A stretch of 64,000 bases of DNA from Pieris napi (Eukaryota > Arthropoda > Insecta > Lepidoptera > Pieridae), in contig NC_062235.1 of assembly GCF_905475465.1 (NCBI RefSeq), positions 816,001 to 880,000 of the forward strand, read 5' to 3'. Under the pieces are notes generated by a model. That model worked only from the letters and a program-made list of their open reading frames with translations. It did no database searches and was not told the origin of the DNA. A program made the position numbers and the translations under genes. Positions 35,112 through 48,477 of this stretch are shown piece after piece (the stretch's first letter is position 1; each line of letters begins with the position of its first letter).

Positions 35112-35345
35112 AAAGGTTTTTTTATAGAACAGGCAAACGGGAGGCCCGTCTGATGTTAATTGATACCACCGCCCATGGGCACTCAATACCAGAGGGCTCG
35201 CGAGTGCGTTGCCGGCACTTTAAGAATTGGTACGCTCTTTTCTTGCAGGACCCTAAGTCGAATTGGTTCGGAAATACTTTTGGGCAGCTGGTTCTACATA
35301 ATGGTGGAGCGCGGCAAAAACAGCCTTAAAAAACGCAATCAAAAA
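35112..35345 (-). pseudogene. CR1-like LINE 3' end
   Basis: gaacaggcaaacgggaggcc, cgcccatgggcactcaatac, ggaccctaagtcgaattggt and tggttctacataatggtgg; several small deletions. Confidence 0.78.
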
Positions 35346-35614
35346 AAATATGAAAACACTATCTCATTTTTAAAATAAACTAATGAATGCGCACACGAAT
35401 ATAAAATTATGTGAAATAATTACGCAAAGTGACCTTGCAAATCAATTCGCAAGTAGGGTTACCACTGAAATCGTGAATTTAGTTTATTAAAGCCTGATCT
35501 TGAGTTCTATGTCGACACTCACACTGTCTGAAAAAAGAGAAACCCTACACACCCTCACATACACACCCTAACATTCACATTTCACACTATCACACAACCC
35601 AACCGTATTAGGTA

Positions 35615-35780
35615 TGACTTTTTTTTTATGTATCAGGGGAGGCAAACAGGCAGGAGGCTCATCTGACGTTAAGTGATATCGTCGCCCATAGACACTAGCC
35701 AGTAGCCAGAGGGCTCGCAAGTGCGTTGCTGCCCTTTTAAGAATCGGTCCGCTCTTTTTTTGAAGGACCCTAAGTCGAAT
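35615..35780 (-). pseudogene. CR1-like LINE 3' end fragment
   Basis: ggcaaacaggcaggaggctc, gtcgcccatagacactagcc and gaaggaccctaagtcgaatt, then truncated. Confidence 0.75.
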
Positions 35781-36279
35781 TGACCTTTTGTGTATATATA
35801 AATATATCTTTAATATAATTTTTTTTTGGTTTTGTTTTTCCTATAAAATTTATGTTAGCTGTATAGGATTACGAAATAATAAAGACGGCTTTATTGTATA
35901 TGTGTAGCTCAACTAATAGATACATGTTAATGAAATTTTTAAGTGAGTAAATGTTGTCATAACAGTTTAACAAAAAAAAAAAAAAATAAAAACGGTTTCA
36001 ACGTACATAACAAATAATTTTTATTCATAACGATTGCGTCCGTAATTAATTCAATCTCGCGCAGAATTTACCATGTCTAGTTCAGACTGGATTTTTTTTT
36101 AATCTAGTAGTTGCCTATAAATCACTATCTGTATATACTAGTGAGTGTCCTATAAAAGATTGTAAGACACCTGTGCCAAATCATTGTAATGTAGATACAA
36201 TACAATTTAATTACAAATTTGATGTAATCTGTCAACCACGGGTTTCTTAAGTCAAAAAAGTACAATTTAAACCCGTATA

Positions 36280-37564
36280 TTGGGTTGGGGAAAAAGTCTT
36301 TTCGCATTACAGTATGTATGAACTTGTAATAAAATCTCTTTGGCTATACTATATGGATCTGGCTGGTTTTGTTATCAAGGAATGTTGAGATATTAAAGAA
36401 GATAATTCCAAAATCAAATTAGGATAATGTTTGTTTTTTATTTATTTTTCGTACCGTCAAGATGAGTGAACCGAATGAAAAAATTCGATACATTTATAAT
36501 TTTCCTCCAAAAAAGGTCGAAATACAACACAAGCCGCGAAAGAAATTTGTGATGTTAATATGGCCCTAGCACAGTGTCTGTGACAGTAGCACAAATTTGG
36601 TTTAAGCGTTTTCAATCCGGAAATTTTGATGTCAAAGATCCTAGTCGCTCTGGTCGCCCTGTAACGGATAAAATGGATGCCATGTTTGAAAAAGTGGAGC
36701 AAGATCGGCATATCAGTAGTTAAGACGTAGCTGAAGAACGGGGAATTGACCACAAAAAAGTTTTGGTGCATTTGGAAAAAACTGGGTACACAAAAAAGCT
36801 CAATATTTGGGTACCTCACGAGCTCACTGTAAGAAACCTAATGAACCGTGTACTCATTTTTGATTCTTTATTACGACTTAATGGAACCGAACCATTTTTG
36901 AAGAAGCTGATAACTGATGATCAAAAGTGGATTACGTATGACAAGAACGTGCGAAAAAGGTCGTGGTCAAAGGTCGGTCAGGCTTCCCAGACTGTGGCGA
37001 AACCCGGGATAACTCGCAACAAGGTGATGCTGTGTGTGTGGTGGGATTGGAAGGGCATTATTCATTATGAGCTGTTACCACCAGACAGGACCATCGATTT
37101 TGAACTCTACTGCGAACAACTGATGAGATTAAAGCAAGAAGTTGAGAGAAAGCGGCCGGAATTAATCACCAGAAGGGGTGTGGTTTTTCATCATGATAAC
37201 GCTAGACCTCACACATCTTTAGCCTCTCAGCAAAAACTAAGAGAGCTTGGCTAGGAGGTGATAATGCATCCGACGTATAGTCCTGACCTTGCACCTTCAG
37301 ATTTCCACCTGTTTCAGTCTCTTCAGAATTCTTTAGGCAGTGTCAGGTTAACATCACGAGAGGACTGCCAAAACCAATTGTCGCGGTATTTTGATCAGAA
37401 GTCCCAAAATTTATGTAGCAATGGGATCATGTCCCTACCTAAATGATGGCAAAAAAATATCGAACAAAATGGTACCAACATACTTTAGTTAAATGTAAAT
37501 AAACTATTTTAAAAAATGTTTTGAATTTTCTTAAAAAATGCGAAGAAACTTTTTCCCCAACCTA
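36280..37564 (+). mobile_element. Mariner element with decayed transposase
   Basis: Inverted ends: ttgggttggggaaaaagtct (from 36280) and the complementary gaaactttttccccaaccta near 37563, with TA on both sides. It encloses the pseudogene listed next. Confidence 0.88.
36462..37446 (+). pseudogene. Mariner transposase pseudogene (DD34D)
   Basis: Starts at ATG 36462 (MSEPNEKIRYIYNF...), then shifts frame before 36760. An in-frame TAA at 36721 and a TAG at 37252 (replacing the Trp of the usual LGWEV) break it, and there are early frameshifts. Recognisable parts: TKKLNIWVPHELTVRNLMNR, LITDDQKWITYD (first Asp, where family members have GDEKW), FHHDNARPHTS (second Asp) and YSPDLAPSDFHLF (third Asp). 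I count 34 positions between the last two Asp. It looks like the cecropia/mellifera group, from remembered resemblance. Confidence 0.9.
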
Positions 37565-38112
37565 TTATATAACAAGTATTACGTAGTGTATGTGTAGTAA
37601 TTATCGTATATACCTGTAACATGTTTCTTTTTCTTATAAAAGTTTAAATTTTATAGGAGCTTACGTGATAATATGTATACACGTATTAAAAGCTGGAACG
37701 CAAGTCGGAATGCGTACTATATACTGTACTGTATACTGGAAAATATAGGTATGTAATCATTAGATACAATTTCATAATATTATCATTTGATATGTTGTTA
37801 AAATGTTTTTGAAATATTGATGCGAAACAGAAGCCTAGTTTCCACAGATATCATTTTGCAAAGTTGATACAATTAATTCGATAGTGATATGATTATTTGA
37901 TATATTCGGTAATGAGACACTAATGTTATGGACACAAGTCATGTTGCTGTTCATTTAACAATTAACCCACGGCATACAGCTAATACAAAATAATAGTTTC
38001 GAGCATGAATTAGTAATAATACAAGACCTAAAAAGTTATACACTGCAAAACAATTCAGTTTTTTATAAGCAACTATTATAAATATTGGTCCCTCAAGGAA
38101 GTACATAAAAGT
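37565..38112. other. AT-rich, nothing recognised
   Basis: No supported feature. Confidence 0.4.
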
Positions 38113-38577
38113 AAAGACTTTCCAATGGTAGGTAAGAAAAAGGTGTTCAATCTATGTATGTGTTACATACGGCTGACAGACTTGGGCATTATCTCTGAAA
38201 CATCTTCTAAAGTTGAGAAGATGAAGAACACATGCCAAAGAGAAATGGAAAGAAGCATGGTGGGTGTAACACTGAGACATCGAAAAAGAGCAGAAGAGAT
38301 CAGATCAGCGACCTAAGTAGAAGACATTATAAAGAAAATAAGGCAATTGAAATGGCGCTGGACTGGGCACATGACGAGAGATAGCAGGTTGAAATGGACC
38401 AAAATAATAACAGAATGGCAACCACGCGTTAGAAAAAGGAAAAGAGGAAGACGGAACAAGAGATGGGCAGACGATATAAAGATAATAGGAGGCACAACTT
38501 GGACAAGAAGAGCTAATATCAGAAAAGAATGGAAACAGCTGGAAGAGGCCTATATACAGGACACGCTGACTACCTAA
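38113..38577 (+). pseudogene. RTE-type LINE reverse transcriptase C-terminus
   Basis: The frame has QREMERSMVGVTLRHRKRAE, IRQLKWRWTGHMTRDSRLKW and RGRRNKRWADDIKIIGGTTW, ending EAYIQDTLTT and TAA. This is the diagnostic end of RTE/BovB-like ORFs. One in-frame TAA at 38314-38316 interrupts it. It is 5'-truncated, and the 3' tail has repeated taataataat. Confidence 0.85.
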
Positions 38578-39274
38578 AACGGGTAAAGTGACGTATTAGA
38601 TTAAGTTTTATTTTTGTATTAGAATTAAGTGTTTTTTATGTAACTTAAATAATTGTTATTATATTGTACTGAGTGTCAGCAATAAAGGCTTAATAATAAT
38701 TATAAATCTGTGAATTAATCATCTTGAACTTCGTTTATTATATTCCTTTTAACAGGTTGCTAGGTTCGTTTTCACGTAAAAGAAAGATTATTTCGGCGAG
38801 CACTTCTAGTGATTTTGGTATTTTGCTAAATACTTTAAATAAAAAAAACGGTTATAACATCTACTAATTGAGTAACCCATTTCTACAAATAACGTCACTG
38901 GCATAGCACCCCATCTGCATATGTCACTTTGTGACATTGACAAATGTCAATGACGTTCCATTATCAAACAAACATAAAAATGAGTCCACCCACTATTATT
39001 TTAACTGCAATTAAACTATTTGTAATACAAACAAAAATAATTGAAACACCAGACTGGCCTTGCCATTTCGCAAGAACTTCTGAAGCACAAATCCTAAGAC
39101 TGATTTAATCTTACGAGTTGTGGAAGAAACTAGGTGTTCCTTGCAACTTGGTTTTCCCGATTGAATAGTTTATTCTTTCCTTTTTATTTTCTATGATTTT
39201 TAATTAAGAATTGCTTAATATACGCCTATTTATATCTAAAATTGTTTTAAGCTAATAAGAGATAATAGATACAA
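38578..39274. other. LINE tail then unassigned AT-rich DNA
   Basis: 38578-38710 is the probable 3' end of the RTE copy; the rest shows no feature. Confidence 0.4.
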
Positions 39275-39535
39275 AGAGTGGTTGGCCTAGTGAGTTCAGC
39301 GCTCGATTCTCATTCCTAATGTGATAGGTTCGATTCCCGGCACCAATTGACGTTCTGCCTATCTGCGCAATTAACTCACACGTATGGTGAAAGAAGGCCA
39401 GGCCAGGCCGCCATAGACCCTAAAAAGTCGACAGCAAGTGTCAGGCACAGAAATAGGTCATCTTGGACAATAAATTATCATAAAACGGATATAGAAATCT
39501 GAGGTCTAGAAGGTTGTAGCGCCACTGTTTTTTTT
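39275..39535 (+). repeat. SINE family A, plus copy
   Basis: gtggttggcctagtgagttc, aggttcgattcccggcacc, the body (aagtcgacagcaagtgtcagg) and ggttgtagcgccactg, followed by an A/T tail. Confidence 0.8.
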
Positions 39536-42362
39536 AATAAAAAACGTAGACAATGATTCCAAATATTGTGAAAATATTTCAGACTCTCAGACAGAACGAA
39601 AAGCGTTAAATGCATTTGGAAATGTAATGCAATAGTTACAAGAAAAATGAATAGGTAACAAATAAATTAATAATTATTCCCGCATTAGATACCATTCATT
39701 TTTCATAACCAATTTTATTTTAAAACTTACGGACTAATCTGAATTCAGTATTCTAACGAATAAATGTGTTGCAGTCGTATATATACGTGTTATTTAAGTG
39801 TAGACCAAAGACAACTTTTTTTTTTAATTTTGTTCAAAAAAATATTTCGTCCACAAAAATCTTATCATGTCATTTCACGGTCACTGTGCTAATTATCCAG
39901 AGCTTGACATATTCGGTAGTGGGCAGATTAATTTTAGATAAAAGCATTGTTAAGTGCCTATCTGATACCTAATCCGCTGTTTTGCTAGTGATTTTTTGAT
40001 TTTTTTAATAAGATCTAAAATTGGAAATGTAATATTTTTATTATTTTTACTTTTAATTATTTGTAACATTTACATAATTAAATGTTACTATAACATTGTC
40101 ATGTAATTTAGAAAAGATAGCTTGTAATAAATTATGCAGATATAGCATTATATATAATGTGGGGAACTTTAATAAATATTTTGTTTTAAGATTTTGTTAG
40201 TTGCTAGTAATAAGTACAGTTTTATATAATATTTCAAAAGTAATATCGATTTATATGATTTTATTTGGATTTAATTACATAGCGTGTCAAAAACATTCAA
40301 ATGTGAGAAGGCACATATTTCGACTGTGTTTAAGTTAGAATAAAACAACTTGCTAGCACAGTAATATTATATGTATTCGCCGAGCATACTTAAGATGCGT
40401 GCGATATTTCTTAAAATAGAGATTGACGAGATATTTGCGGCTTTACAGGATATTATTAATTTTTGAATAATAATGTTTCACTAGAACATTACTTCTATAT
40501 CTGACAATTTGGCATTCAAATTCCTGCATTTATTCTTACTAGTTGCTTACTTTGTAGTCAAATATTAATAATTTAATTATTTTTATCTAAATAATTTACG
40601 CTACCGTTTCATATATAATATGAAATATATATTTTATATACAAATGTACTTTTTAAGCTATCTTTAATTTTTAATGCAATGGATTTACATTGGTACATTG
40701 ATATTAGGTAACTCACAATAAGATTTTCGATTTAAAATTGTTACTTGTTAAGAAACTGAGAAATAGCGAATATTGGCTTTGGTTATTGGTTAATAAAACA
40801 ATAGCTTTTGATTACATGCTTGGGAACTTAATTTATACAAAAATAACATTGCGGTGATAATATACATTGTTATATTAATAATATACAAAAATTCTAGATT
40901 CCCCTTGTTTTATTTTTATTCGTTTTCATTTCCTGATATTTTCTTTTGATTTAAGATTGACTTACTTTTCGACAGATGGTGCTTTAGCTTGATATATCTT
41001 CACAAAACAAACACAACACTTTGGCGAGCACTAATGATAATGCACTTCGTTCTACACATTATTTAAAAAAAAATGACATTCACTTCTTGTCCGGATTTAA
41101 ATTTTTTTAATTAAGTCAAAATTATGTATAAACTCGTCAAAGTCTGATCATAGACAATTAAGATAAATCGTTCGAATTTTAAAAAGTATGTCATGCAAAT
41201 GCGGGCTGTCAAACCGGGTATACACGTTACGTAAGCCGTGTTTACGAAGCAAGTAAGCAGCAGAAACTGAAAGTGGTTCCCGACGTCTCAACCCCACCCC
41301 GATGCTACTGTTAGGTAATACAAATTACCATTAATCCCATTATCGTCAGCAGATCCGCCATTATTGTATTCCATGTTGAAAAATTGGCGGGAATGACGTT
41401 CGGAAACTCGGAACGAATTTCTTTGTTTCAATTATGTAATAAATTTTTTAACAATCTTCGCGGTAATAATGACTTCCCTTACTCATTGTCTATATTATGT
41501 TAGCGTTTTATTATATCGCATCATAAAGGTGATGTCTGATTGTATTTAATAGTTAATGTGCGTTTATAATAACAGATAGATTTATGTCGTGTTGAATTAA
41601 CAATAATATTCATACATACGGATTGTCTGAAATATAATGCCTGCTTATTTTCCGAATAATCTTCACTAATACTAGAAAGGTTAATATTTGACTGTGTGTT
41701 TGCTTATATTACATGGGCTTCAAAACTACTGGACCGATTTGAAAAATTCTTTCACCATTAGACTTCTTATCCGTTTTATACTAACCACCATTATTCCTGA
41801 TGACCATAGGTCACAGATTAGTATCCAAAAGAGTTAGATTCAGATATTTCCATACGAGAACTTCAATAGTGTAACACGCGGTGTGAAAAAGCAACATAAT
41901 AAAAATCCGTAATCCGTAAACTATTGACCATAGAAAAAAGTGACTTAGAAGATATATCTACAAAAAGGTTCACAACCGTATGTATATTACATATATAATC
42001 TAGTTTTAAATGCAAAAAATAAACATGATGATTGTATTTTTTTTATATAAAACCTTCTATTGTATTTTTCACCATAGTACATAGTGCATCTCGGCTCAAT
42101 CAGTACATTCCAATGCGGATGAGTGAACATTTCGGTCACAACTGTACATCACTTAGCCTGGCGCTAAGCCAGTGACAAGTAAGCGTGATAAGACAGCTTA
42201 ACCGCAAATTATATGGCATTGTTATCTCTGTATTTAATCCTTTGGAATACATTTACACCGCACTGTGGTTTAGAGACCGCGGCAAATAATTATTGCCAGA
42301 ATTTTTAACAAATACATACGGCCATTTTGGATTTACTCTACTGTTATAACTTATAATATCAG
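39536..42362. other. 2.8 kb AT-rich DNA without recognised features
   Basis: No frame with coding character and no known repeat on either strand. Confidence 0.5.
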
Positions 42363-42440
42363 TAAAAAAAAGTGCGTGCGTACAAAGTACACATGTCAGA
42401 AGTGAAACTTCTTTTGCAAACTAATTATTAAGTCTTGTTC
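42363..42440. repeat. MITE family J end fragment
   Basis: aagtgcgtgcgtacaaagta, then cacatgtcagaagtgaaacttcttttgc. Confidence 0.5.
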
Positions 42441-43154
42441 ATATTTATACAAATTTTCGAGACTTAGAGGGAGGGAAAAAGGAAGATATGTTAGGAATTT
42501 AACTGTCATTAAAATATTAAAAGTGTTGAAAATTAATACAAATAATAAATTTATTTTTTTAATTTATTTCTTCGATAATTAAAACACGTGGCATTTAATT
42601 TACAATTCGTCACATACAATTTGAGATTTCAATTAATTATTTTGCATAAAATACTAATAAATTCTCTTTACGAAATTTTAATTTAAAAAATAGAATTTCT
42701 ATAAGTCATTCGCCCTTCTTTCTCACTCTCTCTCAATCGCTCTCTCCCTTTCCTTCGACAAAAACGCTGCACATCTTCGTGACTAAAGAAATTTCACTTA
42801 AAAAAAATGATTACACTGGTTCTAACGCTGTTATTCCTAGGATTCCTGGTATAAGTTACCTGAAAATGTTTCAGTCTGAAATTGACTCTTTCCACCCGTT
42901 ACTCACAGCAAAGCAAAATCTTGCAAAACGTTTATATTACTCGTTTTATAAATCATGTTAAGAGTTTGTAAGAATTCTGTTAGTAATCGTTTTTTAAGCA
43001 ATATGTTAAAGGGTGTAATTAGTTTTTATTGTTACTTTGTTGTTTCGATGTAAGATTTTATTGTAAAGTCGTAGGAAAACCATTTTTTAAATGAATAATT
43101 ACATCCTCACACCCCCTGCAATATTATGATGTTCCGTCATTTTGGGATAATAGC
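42441..43154. other. AT-rich, nothing certain
   Basis: A 60-codon frame at 42779-42961 (…SYLKMFQSEIDSFHPLLTAK…) has no recognised family. Confidence 0.35.
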
Positions 43155-43678
43155 TTAGTGGCTCAATCCTGAGATCGTGTATTCAAATCACAGAATTTTC
43201 CTGTCTATGTTCATATTTAACACTAGAACGTACGTAATGGAGAACAACGTGAGGAAACTGGCATGCCTTACATCTAAAAATCGATAGCGTCAGGCACAGA
43301 AGGCTAATAACCTATTTGCCAACTATTTACTAAGATAAAAAAACGTGTGTGTACTTATTGCACGTCAGAAGCGTAACAAGATAAAAATCTTTTAAAAATT
43401 TATTCTACGTTTGTAGAAAAAATTACACTAACAAAAGAAAAAGGTATTCAATACATTGAAAGTTATTATATCGCATTATCTACTTAAATAAAGTTTATTT
43501 AAATATCACAAAGAAACTAAAATGTTGACTATAGCTAACTTCAAGTTTTTTGCGCACATCGTAAAAATTAACTCTCATCATTTTTCCCTTACGCGCCAAA
43601 AGAAGTATAACTTCAAAAATATCAAGAAACAGATACAGATATCTCTCCAGACTTGAAGGTTGTATCGCCACTGGTTTA
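43155..43678 (+). repeat. SINE family A interrupted by MITE J
   Basis: The SINE runs 43155-43335 (gtggctcaatcctgagatcg ... aaggctaataacctatttgcc) and ends at 43630-43678 (agacttgaaggttgtatcgccactgg). MITE J (43336-43622) lies between. Confidence 0.7.
43336..43622 (+). repeat. MITE family J
   Basis: aaaaaaacgtgtgtgtacttat at the start, cacatcgtaaaaattaactc and cgccaaaagaagtataacttc at the end. Nearly the same as 62886-63200. Confidence 0.78.
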
Positions 43679-43914
43679 TTATAGATTTCGACAGATAGGC
43701 GACGATGAGACGAGACATTCATTTGGGCTAAGCCAATTCCACTAAAAGTTAAATAATATATGAGAAACATAGCCCTAATGCAATGGGGTCACGGATGTTC
43801 ATTCAAGACTCGGAATCTTAGACGTTTCACAATCATTACATCCGGAATCGTATGACATGGGAAACGCAATGATTTCCTCTTACATCTCGTGCTAAGATAC
43901 TTTACCTGTATGCA

Positions 43915-44865
43915 CTACGTTTCGATCAAATGTTTCGCATTTTCGAGCATTTTTCTTTTTTTGGGACGGTAAAACGTAGATCTTAACCACTCGTTTCTGA
44001 GGTCACCTGTGTCATAAATGGGATTGAATAATCGTTTAAGCAAGTCTATGTTATCCCCTTCTAAGAGATTAAACTCCTCTACTGTGATGTTATCTGGTTC
44101 TGCCCATTTAGTTAATTTGAACGCATGTAAAATTTCAGCTTTTATTATGGGTTCACAAGTGTCATTGAGAATTAACGGTATTGCGAGGTGTTTTGTTGGG
44201 TCTCCAATAATTTTGATATGTACTCCAACCACATCTTTCTTGGCCTCTATACTAAGAAGTATCTGCCTCTTTGCGAAGATTGAAGCTATGGTGTTTGTTG
44301 TGCAGTTCTTCCACTAAATTTTGTAATGCGTAGACGACTTATTGGTCTAGTGGTTAGTACCCCTAACTGCGAATCCATGGCTCCCGGGTTCGATCCCCGG
44401 CTGAGACGAACATCGATGTGATGAGCATTTGGTGTTGTGCTTAGGTCTTGGGTGTTTAAATATGTATTTATATGTCTATCTATCTATAATAAGTATGTAT
44501 ATCCGTTGCCTAGTACCCATAACACAAGCTTCACCAGCTTAGCATGGGACTCGGTCAATTGGTGTGAATTGTCTTTAAAAAAAAAAAATTGACTAAACTC
44601 TTCATCCAAAGCATACTTCCGTTTCATTCTTTTGGTATTCGTATCGTTAAGCTTTCTTAGATTGAATTTCATTTTCTGACAACTTGCATTAACTTTTTTA
44701 AGTTTACAATGAAGGCGAGTAACCACTGGATTGTGATCAGACCCAATATCTTCCCCCGGATAAGTCGTTGCGCTTTAGATACAATTTCTAAATCTTTTAT
44801 TACATAATCAATTTGATTTCGCACAAAACGTTGAGAGGTGACAACTGAAAAAAAATGATCATGTC
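43915..44865 (-). pseudogene. RTE-type LINE ORF remnant split by a SINE
   Basis: Minus strand. 44860-44580 holds the end of an endonuclease domain (NQIDYVIKDLEIVSKAQR and a GSDHNPVV-like SDHN motif), then a basic linker (KMKFNLRKLNDTNTKRMKRK). 44330-43915 continues with KAEILHAFKLTKWAEPDNIT and NEWLRSTFYRPKKRKM, the beginning of the RT domain. Frame breaks are present. Confidence 0.75.
44335..44590 (+). repeat. tRNA-derived SINE, family B
   Basis: ggtctagtggttagtacccc (box A region), gggttcgatccccggctgag (box B), catcgatgtgatgagcattt, and an end at gtgtgaattgtct followed by poly-A. Confidence 0.83.
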
Positions 44866-45780
44866 TTTTTGACGTGATAACGTCTTTAAAATCGTTTTAG
44901 TCGGGTGACATGTTCAGAAACTTGTGTCACACCAAAACCTCACGAGCGCGATCGCAGGTATAAGGCCCTTTCTCCACTGCTCCGGTCCGGCGTCGGATAC
45001 CGGAATGAAATTACAGAAGGCCGGATTGCGCTTCTCCACTATATCCGATTCGACAATTATCGATCAGTAAAAATAAGTCACCCCGTCGCACAAACCCATA
45101 TACTTTATTTTATTAATAAAACGTTCTAAATTCTGTATATGTTATTGCCCTGGCAAGTTTATTACATTTTTATATTGTCTATCTTAGAATATTATAAACT
45201 ACTTAATAAATAGTTCACTAATACTATGGTATAAAAATATAAATAAATAGCAACATAATTTGGTTTAGTCCAGGTTATCCAGATTCTTTCAAATTAAAGA
45301 AACTATAAATAAATCTGTGAATAATAATTTATAACCTCTTGGATACTTGGATATACTTGGACCGATAAAACACCGCGTTCCGATCTAGCCAGTTATCGGA
45401 TCGTTAAAAACCGGATGCCGGAGTAGTGGAGAAGCACGTATTGTACTGTTGTGAGTTTCTAAATCGGATCGGTAATTAACGGTTGCCGGACCGGAGCAGT
45501 GGAGAAACGGCCTTACGAGAGAAAGACGGACCGATCTCCCGTCTCATCTCGAGCGCTGCCTGTCATTCCGTGAATGTATGAAGAAAAATGTATATCATAG
45601 TTTAGAAATTTATCATCAAAAGTGTGAATAAAACGATAGATGTAATTTAAAATTTGAAAAAATTGTTATCTTCATTAATTCCTTACTTCCCAAAAACTTA
45701 TATCTCCAATAAGACGTTATCACGTAAACATCTCGATCGTAAACCTACTTTACAAACAACCAATATTTTTTTTTGATATA
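44864..45780 (+). repeat. Non-autonomous element M with a MITE inside
   Basis: Outer parts 44864-44964 and 45516-45780 match 27478-27855 inverted. The inserted segment 44965-45515 is absent from that copy. Confidence 0.8.
44963..45515. mobile_element. MITE with ~30-bp inverted ends
   Basis: Ends taaggccctttctccactgc / tccggtccgg and the complementary ccggaccggagcagtggaga / aacggcctta. About 550 bp, non-coding. The empty site at 27.7 kb reads gtataacgag in the corresponding orientation. Confidence 0.82.
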
Positions 45781-46880
45781 ATTGTTTCAAGGTGTACACT
45801 CTGCCATGTCAGTTCCCTAAACCAGTTACCTCAGAAACGTTGAGCCAACTTTGGGATTCTCATAACCTATTACAATGTTGATATCATGTTTATTTGTGTT
45901 TTAAATGCGTTTTTATGCATGCATATAGATCTTCTAACTTGCTCTCCGGTTTTTGCACAGTTAGTGCATAAATTTGAATTAATTAAATATTGTTAGGCCG
46001 GGCGCTCATCTTTATTATCATAGCTCGATTAGTAAAAAATCTGTCACTGTCTTCGAAACTTCCTTTTTTACAAGAATTCCAACGCCACACCGTTTCTAAG
46101 TTATTGGTTCTCTGAATAATATACCGAAGTTATAAATATATTTGTTCTTATCTAAAATAAATAAAACAAAATTACTCGAATGGTTACAGCCGTCGTCGTC
46201 GTTTTGCTCTTAGCAACATATTTATCATTTTTATTTATATAGATTAAAAGGAGTCAAATAATTATAATTGATGAACATTGTATAGGGTCGTAAATTAACT
46301 TTAATTTCATTCGATAAATAAAAAAAGACATTGAAAATTAAACCAATTTATTTAAAAAATTTCTACAAATCCCGAACTAAACACTAATTTTAACAGTTTG
46401 ACTAGATTTAAGTGCAGTGGCCTTAGACAAACAATATTGCACGAAAATAACTGCACTGATCACTAAAACCATAAGAAAAAATAATTGAACACAATACAAA
46501 CTAGATAGGTATGTAAAAATCATATTATATTCAGCTTAGGTGAAACTTTTCGATAATTTTAACTAAAATGTAATATTATATATAGCAACGACCACGGTTG
46601 TATGAAACTTGGCTCCTCAAGTGTATCTGGATCTAATTAAGGCACTAACGAATAATTTATTCTTTAAATCCCAAAATATATACAAAGAAGTTACATATGG
46701 CTCATTAAATGAAGATTGTTGCAACTCCCTTTAAGTAACAAGACCCATCCAAGTCAGTTTGACAGCAAAACTTAATTTAACAGGAAGATGAGAATTTCAA
46801 ATGAAACGACTGTTAAATCCTTTTGATCGTGATTCGTCAATTGCATCAAAACCTACATACTACGTTTTACTATACTTGGT
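45781..46880. other. AT-rich, nothing recognised
   Basis: No feature supported on either strand. Confidence 0.45.
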
Positions 46881-46980
46881 TACAGTATTGTACGTGGGTA
46901 CAGAGAAACGTTACGGTGCGTTACACGGGGGGGGGTCAATATATAGCAAATGGGTTCGCGCTGTCAAACGATACATTTAC
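46881..46980. repeat. Partial copy of MITE L
   Basis: gggtacagagaaacgttacg, gtgcgttacacggggggggg and tcaatatatagcaaat resemble the right half of 56622-56888; the terminal ...aatacttgagcgc is lost. Confidence 0.5.
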
Positions 46981-48477
46981 ATCCAAATACACCCAAGAAG
47001 CGTCGCTCAAGACCATACATACAAATGGTTACTGTTTCGCATTTATCAAATTTTACGAACTCTCCGTGCTGGTGTGTCAACGATAAAGAAGGTTCTATGG
47101 AATAACGTCCTTTAAAAATACCAGTAATTATTTTTACTAGTCGTTTTTCAAAAAAGCAGCTGGTTTTTAACACACCAGGTAGTCACTGTTACATTTACCA
47201 CTTTTCTTCAAAACCGGAATCAAACCCTGATTGAATCATCCAACCCTTGTCGACTGTAATTTCGAAATAATAATCAATATAGAAGACAGTGCAGTTAAAG
47301 ATTCCCAAGAAAATGAAGAGATTTTGAAATAACTAAAGGTTAGAAATAGATTCGAAACTTGCCCAGTATTACTTCCAAATGTCAAAAACGCATTTGACAT
47401 ACAGGAGTCATACTTAACGCTGTCACGACAGAATCTTACCCTAAGAAACTTGGGATTACATATCTTTGAAACAACATATCTTAATTAACGACAACGCCCA
47501 CAACTTTAATTAACTTAACGGAAACTTCGTGAATTATTTAAGTTAATTAAAACTGCGTTTATGACTGGTCCTTGATATGCATAACTCTTTCAAGAAAAAT
47601 AGAGATTTTTAGTTAGAAAGCCTTATACTACCAGCGTATAGCAGAAATTACTATCTATAAGCTCATTATGGCCATTATTTGAGCGACATCAAGAAAATAT
47701 ACAGAATCTTCATTGTTCAACCAGACTTATTCGTTTCAGATGGAGTATTATGCCCTCAAATGATACACACAAAAAAAATCTTCCATCGAAATTGGATAGT
47801 TAGATGACGTCATTATTGTTTGTTAGTATTGTCAATTGATAACTATCAGTTAAGATAGCATAGTAACCCGTCTGATACGTCAACAGTGGTCAAATTAACT
47901 TAATTAGCTGTAAACCGTTTTGTATATTGTAAAACCGGGATAGATGCCTCATTCTTGCAAATAAATATTTACGTAAATTTCCTTTTTAGTTTAATTTAAT
48001 TTTTAGATTAATTAATCTCAGTAGATTACTTTCAATATAAACGATAAATAAAACTTTTTCACTGACCGAAATAAAGAATACAGTCTCAAAATCAAACCTG
48101 GATTGAATTATGCCACCTAATTGTATTTTGTACTAATATCATAACATACACCAGACAGTGGAGTTAAAAATAATTCTAAAAAGCACAGATTTAAAGTAGT
48201 CTTTGAAATACAGACTATTGGTTTATGGTCAGAATCAATCTATAGGAATAGCTTTCTACATCTTTCGCCTTCCAATTTTCTTACTGGACGGCCTTTCTTC
48301 TTTTTGATCTTCTCTTTAACATTCTACTGCTTCTTTTTGTGTATTTATTGCCATAATTTTTGGTAGAACATCATTTATGTCTATTTCGGTTATTTTCGTA
48401 GTATGTTCAGCAAATTTAATTTCATTAGTTTCAAGAAGACATCACTTTAGTTAGATAAAATTTATTGAAGGTATTTT
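46981..48477. other. AT-rich, nothing recognised
   Basis: No repeat or gene supported. Confidence 0.45.

Noticed and set aside
44335..44410. tRNA gene (box A and box B)
   Set aside because: The boxes belong to SINE B; the same head with the same body occurs at 22.1 kb, and the acceptor stem does not pair.
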